Positions 24,299 to 31,352 of a stretch of 40,728 nt of DNA are shown here, piece by piece. Both the position numbers and the translations under genes were made by a program. Location: contig JAILLA010000066.1 of the NCBI GenBank assembly GCA_024693325.1, positions 1-40,728 of the forward strand, written 5' to 3'. Each line of letters starts with the position of its first letter. The stretch's first letter is position 1. The notes under the pieces are model-generated. The model had not been told where the DNA came from. It made no database searches and saw only the letters and a list, made by a program, of their open reading frames with translations. The DNA comes from Solobacterium sp. GTDB taxonomy: Bacteria; Bacillota_I; Bacilli_A; Erysipelotrichales; Erysipelotrichaceae.

Positions 24299-25378
24299 TC
24301 AGCCGATCCGGTATGGTGCCAATACTTCCCGGTTGATGTCCAGACCTGCACCAGGTGCTTCTCCCGGCGAAACTGTTCCTGTTGCCGGGTCAAAGTGCAG
24401 CGGATGAATGAAGGACTCATAGATCTTTGCGTCATACTGAGGCGGATAGAATTCTGCCATGATAACGCCCGGAACAGCACAGTCCAGGTGAACATGTACC
24501 TGCTGCTGGCCATGCGGACTCATGGCAATGTTATGAGCCTCTGCGTAGCCTGCGATCTTCAGATATTGTGTAATACCTCCGAGTGAGCAGGCATCCGGAT
24601 TCAGGATCTGCGGATGAGCCTGATCGATCAGGTCACGGAAGCCATAAATGGTATATTCATTTTCTCCAGTCGCCAGAGGGATCCTGCTGTGCTCCGCAAA
24701 GTATTTCATTCCCTCATAGTCTTCCTGCATGACAGGCTCTTCAAACCAGTAAGGATGATATTCTTCGATCATGCGGCTGAATTCAAGCGCTTCATATGCC
24801 CTGTAAGCACAGTTTGCATCTACCATCAGGCGTACATTGTCGCCGATGACTTCGCGGACAGCTTTTACTCTCTTCGCATCTTCTTCGAGGCTCAGGACAC
24901 CGACCTTCATCTTGACGTTCTTAATGCCCCAGCTGAGATATTCTTCCATCTCAGCCTGCAGTTCGGGAATTCCTTTGCCTTCCGCATAATATCCGCCGGC
25001 AATATAGCAGGGAACGCTGTCCCTGTATCCGCCGAGAAGCTTGTACAGCGGAATGCCGGAAGCTTTTGAACGGATATCCCACAGGGCAATATCCAGAGCG
25101 GAGATGCTGCGGGTAGAAATACTCTTTCTGCCGAGGAATTTGGGAACGTACATCTTTTCAAACAGACGTTCCACATTCAGGGGATCTTCACCGATCAGGA
25201 ACGGCTTCAGATAGTCTACATAATCCACACTGTAGCTTGTTCCGTATCCGGTAATTCCCTCATCTGTCTCAATGACTGCCAGGTTCAGTTCGTTATGCGT
25301 AAAGATATGCTTTCCATTCTGGATCGGCTTTTCTTTCGGCCAGCGGTAGTGTTCTTTATATACATTTGTGATCTTCAT
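24299..25378 (-). CDS. Enolase-superfamily enzyme, mandelate racemase type
   Basis: The 359-residue protein has the capping domain (about 1-115) and TIM barrel of the mandelate racemase/muconate lactonising family. Catalytic candidates are Lys156 and Lys158 (KMK), metal ligands Asp187 (MVDAN), Glu213 (FEEP) and Glu239 (TGEN), Asp262 (NPDA) and His289 (SPHGQ). A KxK plus His-Asp pair is the mandelate-racemase-subgroup arrangement, found in sugar-acid dehydratases and racemases. It abstracts a proton next to a carboxylate; the substrate is unknown. It is last in an operon after two aconitase-like subunits, starting 27 nt past the small subunit. Confidence 0.9.
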   Translation of the reverse strand: MKITNVYKEHYRWPKEKPIQNGKHIFTHNELNLAVIETDEGITGYGTSYSVDYVDYLKPFLIGEDPLNVERLFEKMYVPKFLGRKSISTRSISALDIALWDIRSKASGIPLYKLLGGYRDSVPCYIAGGYYAEGKGIPELQAEMEEYLSWGIKNVKMKVGVLSLEEDAKRVKAVREVIGDNVRLMVDANCAYRAYEALEFSRMIEEYHPYWFEEPVMQEDYEGMKYFAEHSRIPLATGENEYTIYGFRDLIDQAHPQILNPDACSLGGITQYLKIAGYAEAHNIAMSPHGQQQVHVHLDCAVPGVIMAEFYPPQYDAKIYESFIHPLHFDPATGTVSPGEAPGAGLDINREVLAPYRIG

Positions 25379-25405
25379 GATATAGTTGACCCCTTCTGTT
25401 TACTG

Positions 25406-25909
25406 TTATTCTTTTCCGAACCGTTTGCGCATCAGGGGCTTGATACCGCCTGCTTCCAGGATCATTTTCGTCTGTTCTCCCAGCGGATCGCACGGCAGAA
25501 CTTCCCCTGTTTCCTGCACAGTGACTGTTCCTGCATCCAGATCAAGCGTCAGTGTATATCCGTCTTTTACTTTCTGGCTGACACCCGGACAGACGATCGG
25601 CAGAAGTCCGAGGTTGACCGCGTTCCGATAAAAGATCCTCGCAAAAGAATCTGCCAGAACCGCTTTGGCACCCATTGCAAGCAGTGCGATCGGTGCATGT
25701 TCACGGCTTGAACCGCATCCGAAGTTTCTGCCTGCAGCCACAAAGCCTCCCTGCGGGAAATTCGGGGAAATATCAGAACTGACGCCTTCCAGGCAGTGCG
25801 TTCCGATCTCTTTCGGGTCTGTCAGCGCAAGATAAGCACCCGGATAGATCTGGTCTGTATCGATATTGTTTCCTACAACAATTACTTTTCCTGTTAATCT
25901 GGTTTCCAT
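25406..25909 (-). CDS. Aconitase-type hydro-lyase, small subunit (LeuD-like)
   Basis: This swivel-domain subunit pairs with the large subunit encoded just upstream (17-nt gap). Of 167 residues, motifs are GNNIDTDQIYPG (13-24), GRNFGCGSSREHAP (60-73) and SFARIFYRNAVNLGLLP (88-104). The short length fits the leuD/dmdB/homoaconitase-small class rather than the approximately 200-residue proteobacterial LeuD. No leuA or leuB is nearby, so leucine synthesis is not indicated; a dehydratase of a branched or hydroxy dicarboxylic acid is more likely. GAGGAG precedes the ATG. Confidence 0.88.
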   Translation of the reverse strand: METRLTGKVIVVGNNIDTDQIYPGAYLALTDPKEIGTHCLEGVSSDISPNFPQGGFVAAGRNFGCGSSREHAPIALLAMGAKAVLADSFARIFYRNAVNLGLLPIVCPGVSQKVKDGYTLTLDLDAGTVTVQETGEVLPCDPLGEQTKMILEAGGIKPLMRKRFGKE

Positions 25910-25926
25910 TTCATTAACTCCTCATA

Positions 25927-27186
25927 TTAAAGATATTCTCTCGGATCAGTGATCTTACCGTTGATCATGCTTGCCGCAACAGCTGCCGGTGAAGCCAAAT
26001 AGAGCTTCGCTTCCTTGGAACCCATTCTTCCCGGGAAGTTTCTGTTCGTGCTTGTAATGCATACTTCACCCGGTGCGATAATGCCCGCATGCACACCCAG
26101 GCAGGCTGCACAGCCCGGTGCCATGATCGTAGCTCCCGCGTCAATCAGGTCCTGAATATATCCTTTATTGATACATTCCTGCATGACTTCCGCTGAAGCC
26201 GGAACGATGACAAGTCTTGTATACGGCGCAATATGTCTTCCTTTCAGGATCTTTGCGGCAACCTCAATATCATCGACTCTGCCGCCGGTGCAGGATCCGA
26301 TATACCCCTGATCCAGACGTACTTCCCCTTCTGCCAGAACGCTTTCCAGAGTATGTACATTTTCCACGCTGCTCGGACAGGAAAGCTGAGGTGTCAGTTC
26401 GGATACATTGAACACATAGCTTTCTGCATATTCATAACCGGGATCTGTATATTGTACTTCGAAAGGACGTACTGCCCTTTTGGAAACATAATCGAGCACT
26501 TCCTTGTTCGGCTGCATATATGCCGTCTTGGCTCCCATTTCCACAGCCATATTGCAGATGACCATACGTCCTGCAACACCGAGTTCTTCCACGTAGCTTC
26601 CGGTAAAGTCGATTGCTTTATAAACAGCGCCGTCTGCCCTGATCTTCCCGAGTACAGCCAGAATGACATCCTTCGGGAATACGCCCTTTTGCGCTTTTCC
26701 TTCCAGGCGGACTTCAATGATCTCGGGAACCCTGAACCAGAGTTCGCCGGTCATCAGGATCGTTGCCATATCAGTCGCGCCACATCCGGTACCCATAGCA
26801 CCGAATGCGCCATGTGTCGTTGTATGACTGTCTGTCGCGACAACGATCATGCCGGGATAAATTACACCCGCTTCAGGCATGACCTGATGGCATACACCGC
26901 AGTTAACATCGAAATGAAACCTGAGGTTGTTCTTTTTCGCAAATTCTCTCATCTCCTTATGGTTGGAGGCACTCTTAACATCAGGACACGGTGCATAATG
27001 ATCGAACACAAACGCACAGCGCTCATTGTCCCATACTTTTTCTCCGCCCATTTCATAGAATGAATAAACTGTCTGCAGATACAGATCGTTGATTTCTGCA
27101 AAATCGACCTTAGCAGTAATGATCTCTCCCGCTTTTACCGATTCCCTACCGCTGTTTTTAGCAAGGATCTTTTCCAATGCATGCAT
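25927..27186 (-). CDS. Aconitase-type hydro-lyase, large subunit (LeuC/DmdA-like)
   Basis: The Fe-S dehydratase moves or removes water on a hydroxy-carboxylic acid. At 419 residues it matches the archaeal-type LeuC/HACN/DmdA size. Cluster cysteines are Cys299 (GSCTGG), Cys359 and Cys362 (PGCAAC). ATDSHTTTHGAFGAMGTG (117-134) and the C-terminal NRNFPGRMG (381-389) are family hallmarks. I use the ATG at 27186, with GGAGG 9 nt upstream; a longer frame would run through the operator. It heads the operon, under a promoter followed by a GntR-type operator. Isopropylmalate, homoaconitate, citraconate or dimethylmalate are all possible substrates; the mandelate-racemase-type partner argues for a catabolic role. 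Confidence 0.9.
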   Translation of the reverse strand: MHALEKILAKNSGRESVKAGEIITAKVDFAEINDLYLQTVYSFYEMGGEKVWDNERCAFVFDHYAPCPDVKSASNHKEMREFAKKNNLRFHFDVNCGVCHQVMPEAGVIYPGMIVVATDSHTTTHGAFGAMGTGCGATDMATILMTGELWFRVPEIIEVRLEGKAQKGVFPKDVILAVLGKIRADGAVYKAIDFTGSYVEELGVAGRMVICNMAVEMGAKTAYMQPNKEVLDYVSKRAVRPFEVQYTDPGYEYAESYVFNVSELTPQLSCPSSVENVHTLESVLAEGEVRLDQGYIGSCTGGRVDDIEVAAKILKGRHIAPYTRLVIVPASAEVMQECINKGYIQDLIDAGATIMAPGCAACLGVHAGIIAPGEVCITSTNRNFPGRMGSKEAKLYLASPAAVAASMINGKITDPREYL

Positions 27187-27209
27187 TTTACTTTTCCTCC
27201 AATTTGAAT

Positions 27210-27228
27210 ATCGTATACAATATACGAT
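27210..27228. promoter_or_regulatory. GntR operator, perfect inverted repeat
   Basis: ATCGTATA-CAA-TATACGAT is a perfect 8-3-8 dyad located immediately downstream of the start point predicted for the hydro-lyase operon. A second, partial copy of the same sequence lies at 27310-27323 before gntR. Position and symmetry fit repression by the divergent GntR protein. Confidence 0.75.
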
Positions 27229-27238
27229 GTGCAATTAA

Positions 27239-27267
27239 AAACTAGCATTCATTCCAATGACTGTCAA
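27239..27267 (-). promoter_or_regulatory. Promoter of the hydro-lyase operon
   Basis: TTGACA (27267-27262), a 17-nt spacer and TAGTTT (27244-27239) lie on the minus strand. The -35 box is perfect and the -10 weak. The predicted start near 27232 abuts the operator. Confidence 0.65.
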
Positions 27268-27297
27268 CCTTTTGGTACCATCTTTATCAGAATTCTG

Positions 27298-27323
27298 TAT
27301 AATTTATTTCGTATACAATATTC
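27298..27323 (+). promoter_or_regulatory. gntR -10 box and partial operator
   Basis: TATAAT (27298-27303) is followed by CGTATA-CAA-TATTC (27310-27323), an imperfect copy of the upstream operator lying over the expected start point. This suggests autoregulation. No good -35 box is visible. Confidence 0.55.
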
Positions 27324-27334
27324 AGAGGTGTTAT

Positions 27335-27994
27335 ATGGAACAATTCGAAGTCATGCCGGTCAGGGTTCGTCTGACTGCAGTGCTGAAAAAAGCAATCTAT
27401 ACAGGTGAGATCAAAAGCGGTCAGGAACTCAGCCTGACTGATATAGCAGCACAGACAGGTGTCAGCCGTACGCCTGTCAGGGAAGCCTTCCAGGCTCTCG
27501 CTGCAGAAGGGCTGATCACTCTGCGTATGAACAAAGGTGCGATCGTTAATCAGATCGATGCAGATTTTATAAAGGACCATTATGAACTGCGGGCTCTTCT
27601 GGAAGCTGCCGCAGCAGAAAAGGCTGCAGAAAAGAAGCCGGATGTTTCAGGACTTCTTGCAAGAGCGTACGAACTTCAGAAAGATCCCGGTGCTGTTTCA
27701 CGTGATGAATATGAAAAACTGAATCAGGATATTCATATGACACTGTGGAATGAATCCGGAAACAAACGGATGAAAAATCTCCTGATGGATCTCTGGAACG
27801 GACCAAGCACAGGTGAATCACCGGAGGACAGACAGTCCCATTATCAGAAATCCACTGAAGAACATATCCGGATCCTGGAAGCTGTACAGAAGGGGGACTC
27901 TGAAGGCGCAAAGGATGCCATGAATGAACACATCATCCGCAGTATGAACAACATTCTCCGGTATTACGAAGAACAGCAGGGTGCTGCAGAATAA
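27335..27994 (+). CDS. GntR-family regulator, FCD (FadR-type) subgroup
   Basis: The 219-residue regulator has a winged helix at 10-72 (LSLTDIAAQTGVSRTPVREAFQALAAEGLI at 32-61) and an all-helical FCD ligand domain (about 80-210). LNQDIHMTLW and HIRILEAV carry Asp/His residues that bind metal in this subgroup, whose ligands are often carboxylic acids. The ATG at 27335 has AGAGG 6 nt upstream; the longer frame would start upstream of its promoter. It is divergent from the hydro-lyase operon and very likely its repressor, with the pathway substrate as inducer. Confidence 0.9.
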   Translation: MEQFEVMPVRVRLTAVLKKAIYTGEIKSGQELSLTDIAAQTGVSRTPVREAFQALAAEGLITLRMNKGAIVNQIDADFIKDHYELRALLEAAAAEKAAEKKPDVSGLLARAYELQKDPGAVSRDEYEKLNQDIHMTLWNESGNKRMKNLLMDLWNGPSTGESPEDRQSHYQKSTEEHIRILEAVQKGDSEGAKDAMNEHIIRSMNNILRYYEEQQGAAE

Positions 27995-28026
27995 GCGGAA
28001 GATCTTCAGACTGTCTGATCATGAAT

Positions 28027-28095
28027 AAAAAGAGGCGTACTTTCCATGTGTTTGATGGATATACATCATATATATGGATGGTGCTGCCTCTTATT
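28027..28095. terminator. Long hairpin between gntR and rpiR
   Basis: AAGAGGC (28030-28036) pairs with GCCTCTT (28086-28092), and A-rich and T-rich flanks lie outside. A smaller CCAT/ATGG stem can form inside. It sits between convergent genes and probably ends both transcripts, though the loop is long. Confidence 0.5.
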
Positions 28096-28116
28096 TAATA
28101 TACAGACTGTATTCGC

Positions 28117-28857
28117 TTATATCTGTGTATGCAGATGCATTGCCAGCAGATTGATAAAGAACAGGTTGGTGATCGCTGGATCCAATGCATAGGAGGACCG
28201 GATCGTTTTACTGTCAGGGAGAACGATGACATGATCAAAGTATTTCGCCAGATCGTGCTTTTTGGAACATGTTATCAACATGGTCTCAGGTTTCTGTTCG
28301 CATTCCGCCAGTTCTTTGATCAGGCCTCCATACACACTTGATGCGACCGAAAATATGATCAGCAGGTCTGTTTTTCTGCAGAACGCATCCAGTTTGAATA
28401 CCTCATCATATGCGATCGCCTGTGAAGAATACCTGTAATTGATCAATGCCGCATTCAGCAGTTCGGCAGATGCCCTGGAGCGGTGATAACCTGTCACAAA
28501 GATCCTTTGCGCACGGTCCAGTACGGAAACGATCTCAGCCAGTTTCTCTTCAGGATACTCAGATTCTGTTTTTTCTAAAAGCCGGCCTGTTTCCGTCGCA
28601 AAAGTTTCCTCCCGGTTTTCTTCCGAAAGGGCATTCTTGTTGCGGGCTATATCATATTTAAACTCGGCATAACCGGAATAGCCGATTTTTTTCGCAAAAC
28701 GTGTCAATGCAGGCTGGGAAAAACCATATCGTTCGGAAATAACAGTTGTATCCAGCCGGGCAAAATCATCAGGATTGTCGATCACTGCTTTCGCTATTTT
28801 TTTATCGGTAGGGGTCAATTCGTCCGATACATGGCGGATCTGATCTAGAAGGTTCAT
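28117..28857 (-). CDS. RpiR-family regulator (HTH + SIS)
   Basis: The 246-residue protein has the RpiR N-terminal helix-turn-helix domain (1-77; TTVISERYGFSQPALTRFAKKIGYSGYAEFK) and a sugar isomerase (SIS) domain at about 108-230 that senses phosphosugars. I chose the ATG at 28857 with GAGG 7 nt upstream; a GTG four codons earlier overlaps that site. It is divergent from the PTS EIIC gene, and three dyads between them are its likely operators. Its own -10 box TATAAT lies at 28885-28880 on the minus strand. The ligand is probably the phosphosugar produced by the PTS substrate. Confidence 0.92.
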   Translation of the reverse strand: MNLLDQIRHVSDELTPTDKKIAKAVIDNPDDFARLDTTVISERYGFSQPALTRFAKKIGYSGYAEFKYDIARNKNALSEENREETFATETGRLLEKTESEYPEEKLAEIVSVLDRAQRIFVTGYHRSRASAELLNAALINYRYSSQAIAYDEVFKLDAFCRKTDLLIIFSVASSVYGGLIKELAECEQKPETMLITCSKKHDLAKYFDHVIVLPDSKTIRSSYALDPAITNLFFINLLAMHLHTQI

Positions 28858-28928
28858 ATTAGTCCTCACTGTTTTCTATATTATACAGTATTATTCAGCG
28901 GTTTTCTGAAGTTGAGACCAATTTTGAA

Positions 28929-29017
28929 TGAATATCCATTCAAAATATTTAAATTTACTATTGAATTACCATTCATTCGGTGCTACATTATGAGTGTGAA
29001 AGCTGAATGGATATTCA
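28929..29017. promoter_or_regulatory. Three operator sites TGAAT-N4-ATTCA
   Basis: Three dyads share exactly the form TGAAT-N4-ATTCA: 28929-28942 (N4 ATCC), 28962-28975 (TACC) and 29004-29017 (GGAT). Start-to-start spacings are 33 and 42 nt, close to three and four DNA turns. The first extends to a 9-6-9 dyad (28922-28945) and the third to 7-4-7 (29002-29019). Site 2 overlaps the -35 box of the EIIC promoter and site 3 lies before its ribosome site. Confidence 0.8.
28961..28989 (+). promoter_or_regulatory. Promoter of the EIIC operon
   Basis: TTGAAT (28961-28966), 17 nt, TACATT (28984-28989). The -35 box is inside the second operator, and the start point (about 28996) lies between operators 2 and 3, the geometry expected for repression. 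Confidence 0.65.
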
Positions 29018-29034
29018 GCAGGAGGATAGATTAC

Positions 29035-30348
29035 ATGTCAGAGACTAAAACTTCATTCATGGACAGCATGTCATCCTGGATGGAACAGCACATCGTACCG
29101 ATCGGCATGAAGATCGGCAGTCAGCGTCATCTTGCAGCGATCAGAGACGGTCTTGCCATTCTGATCACCGTCACTATCATCGGAGGTTTCGCGATCCTGA
29201 TCGCACAGCCGCCGATCCCGGCTTCCATTACGGAACCTTCCAACTTCTTCTACGCATTCCTGCTTGCATGGAAATCATTTGCAGGCGCACATATCGGCAC
29301 ACTTCTGATCCCGTATTATCTGACGATCGGCATCATCAGCCTGTATGTTGTATGCGGTGTATCCTACACGCTCGCAACAAGATACGGACTCAACGGAATC
29401 AACAATATGCTGTCGGCAATGCTCGTATACCTCTGTGTATCCGGAGCAGTCAATCTTGAAACAGCATCCATCACGATCGGAGCACTTGGCGCAGGCTATA
29501 TGTTTGCGGCAATGATCACAGCGATCCTTGTTGTAGAGATCGCAAAATTCTTCCGTGACAAGAACATCACGATCAAGATGCCGGACAGTGTTCCGCCGAA
29601 TGTATCCGCAACATTCTCTGCACTGCTTCCTCTGTGCTTCAGCGTCGTATTCTTCATGGCACTGGACGCTATCATCAAGTCAGTAACCGGCGCAGGCTAT
29701 GCAAGCCTGATCTATACGATCTTCCAGCCTCTGATGAGAGCAACAGGCTCCCTGCCTTCCGTACTTCTGATCAACATCCTGATGACAACATTCTGGTTCT
29801 TCGGTATTCACGGAGGAAACATGCTGTCAGTCGTAACCAGCCCGATCACAACAGCAGCTCTGGCCGCAAACGCAGAAGCTATGACTTCCGGACAGCCTCT
29901 GCCGTATGTATTCGCAGGTTCCATGAACACAGTATTCGGCAACTGGATGACATACAACGCACTCGTACTTGTACTGTTCCTGTTCGCTAAGTCAAAGCAG
30001 AACTCCAGCATTGCCAAGGTCGGTGTCGTACCGTCACTCTTCAACATCAATGAACCGCTGATCTTCGGTATTCCTACCGTTCTCAACGTTTACACATACA
30101 TTCCTATGCTGATCTGCGGATGCTTCAACTGTGCAGTATATTATCTGCTGGCTGCAGCCAATGTTGTCGGCAGATTCTACATCACGCTTCCGTTCACGAT
30201 CCCCGGACCGCTGCAGGCATTCCTCGCTACAGGAGACATCAAGAATACTCTGCTCTGGCTCGTACTATTCGTAATCGATATGTTCATCATGCTGCCGTTC
30301 ATCAAAGCATATGACAACCAGCTTGTAAAGGCAGAAGCAGAAGACTGA
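29035..30348 (+). CDS. PTS EIIC permease, lactose/cellobiose family
   Basis: The 437-residue membrane transporter has about ten hydrophobic segments. It carries FGIHGGN (256-262; His259) and FNINEPLIFGIP (336-347; Glu340), the sugar-binding signatures of the Lac/cellobiose EIIC family. The ATG at 29035 has AGGAGG 10 nt upstream; a longer frame begins upstream in the operators. No EIIA or EIIB gene is in the window, so the permease must borrow them from elsewhere or act alone. It is followed by a metallo-hydrolase under the same RpiR-type control. The sugar is unknown. Confidence 0.93.
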   Translation: MSETKTSFMDSMSSWMEQHIVPIGMKIGSQRHLAAIRDGLAILITVTIIGGFAILIAQPPIPASITEPSNFFYAFLLAWKSFAGAHIGTLLIPYYLTIGIISLYVVCGVSYTLATRYGLNGINNMLSAMLVYLCVSGAVNLETASITIGALGAGYMFAAMITAILVVEIAKFFRDKNITIKMPDSVPPNVSATFSALLPLCFSVVFFMALDAIIKSVTGAGYASLIYTIFQPLMRATGSLPSVLLINILMTTFWFFGIHGGNMLSVVTSPITTAALAANAEAMTSGQPLPYVFAGSMNTVFGNWMTYNALVLVLFLFAKSKQNSSIAKVGVVPSLFNINEPLIFGIPTVLNVYTYIPMLICGCFNCAVYYLLAAANVVGRFYITLPFTIPGPLQAFLATGDIKNTLLWLVLFVIDMFIMLPFIKAYDNQLVKAEAED

Positions 30349-30370
30349 TCGATCCAGACAACACGACACG

Positions 30371-30395
30371 AAAGGGCATTCGTTCAATGCCCTTT
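30371..30395 (+). terminator. Intercistronic hairpin between EIIC and the hydrolase
   Basis: A perfect 9-bp stem (30371-30379 with 30387-30395, 7-nt loop) lies 22 nt after EIIC. It is followed by CTCC, not a T-run, so it more likely protects the upstream mRNA or reduces read-through than fully terminates. Confidence 0.45.
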
Positions 30396-30421
30396 CTCCA
30401 TATATAACCTCAGGAGGTCTT

Positions 30422-31243
30422 ATGACAGAATTCAGAAAAGAACAGATCACAGAACATGTGTACAGGATATTCGGTGCAGGGGATGCATGCATGTATTTTA
30501 TACAGGGTTCGGAAAGAGCTCTGCAGATCGATACGGCATACGGACTCGGTGATCTGAGATCATATATCGACAGTATTGCCGAAACTCCTTACGAGGTGAT
30601 CGTAACGCATGGACACGCAGATCACGCAAACGGGATCGGACAGTTTTCCAGGGTCTATATGAATCACCGTGATATCGATCTGTATTATTCTAGATCTGAT
30701 ATTGCAATCAGGAGACGTCTTCTGAAAAAGACCATTCCTGATATCGATCAATATCCTGACAGTGCATTTGTTCCTCAGTTTACAGGTGAATTCCTCGACC
30801 TGGAAGAGGGAATGAGGTTCGATCTGGGTGACTGCTCTGTGGAAGTATATGCAGCACCAGGCCATACAGAGGGCATGATGGTCCTGCTGGTGCCTGAAGA
30901 CCGTGTCTGTTTATTCGGTGATGCCTGCGGTGAGAACACTTTCCTGTTCCGTCCCGAGGCATCTACCGTATCTGACTTCCGGGAAACTTTGCATAAACTG
31001 CTGTCCATGCAGGAGAGATATGACCGGATCCTGCGTCAGCATGGTACATTCGAATCCCCGAAAAGCCTGGTTGAGGAAAATCTGCGTACCGCTGATCTGA
31101 TCCTTGCCGGCAAAGATGATCATATTCCGTTCGAATATGACGGCTTCCATGCTTTTTTTGCTCACAAAACGGATATTTCAACCGGAAAACGTGCGGATGG
31201 TGTATCCGGCAATATCGTATATTCAGAAGATAAGATCCGCTGA
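30422..31243 (+). CDS. Metallo-beta-lactamase-fold hydrolase
   Basis: The 273-residue cytoplasmic protein has the family zinc motif THGHADHANG (62-71; His63, His65, Asp67, His68), APGHTEG (145-151; His148) and LFGDACG (164-170; Asp167). AGGAGG lies 6 nt before the ATG. It is cotranscribed with the PTS EIIC, so a phosphorylated sugar or glycoside-derived ester, lactone or phosphate is a plausible substrate. The fold is too broad to predict the reaction. Nothing suggests a true antibiotic lactamase: no signal peptide and a metabolic context. Confidence 0.88.
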   Translation: MTEFRKEQITEHVYRIFGAGDACMYFIQGSERALQIDTAYGLGDLRSYIDSIAETPYEVIVTHGHADHANGIGQFSRVYMNHRDIDLYYSRSDIAIRRRLLKKTIPDIDQYPDSAFVPQFTGEFLDLEEGMRFDLGDCSVEVYAAPGHTEGMMVLLVPEDRVCLFGDACGENTFLFRPEASTVSDFRETLHKLLSMQERYDRILRQHGTFESPKSLVEENLRTADLILAGKDDHIPFEYDGFHAFFAHKTDISTGKRADGVSGNIVYSEDKIR

Positions 31244-31269
31244 ATAATTCTGAACATTTGTCGACAAAG

Positions 31270-31300
31270 CAGAGAGCAGATCATGCTCTCTGTTTTCATT
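31270..31300 (+). terminator. Terminator of the EIIC-hydrolase operon
   Basis: A perfect 9-bp stem (31270-31278 with 31284-31292, 5-nt loop) is followed by TTTTCATTT, 26 nt past the hydrolase stop. Confidence 0.85.
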
Positions 31301-31303
31301 TGC

Positions 31304-31336
31304 AAAAAAGACCATGACTTTTCACAGTCACAGTCT
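31304..31336 (-). terminator. Terminator of the flavoprotein gene
   Basis: An 11-bp stem with two wobble pairs (31309-31319 with 31326-31336, 6-nt loop) is followed on the minus strand by TTTTTTGC. It lies back to back with the + strand terminator. Confidence 0.8.
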
Positions 31337-31352
31337 CTTGAATCATTCAGGC

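Noticed and set aside
24299..27186. Assigning the operon to leucine synthesis (leuC-leuD)
   Set aside because: No leuA or leuB is near, the regulator is GntR-FCD and an enolase-superfamily gene is in the operon.
27187..27234. N-terminal extension of the large hydro-lyase subunit
   Set aside because: It reads through the operator; the ATG at 27186 has GGAGG and a family-like start.
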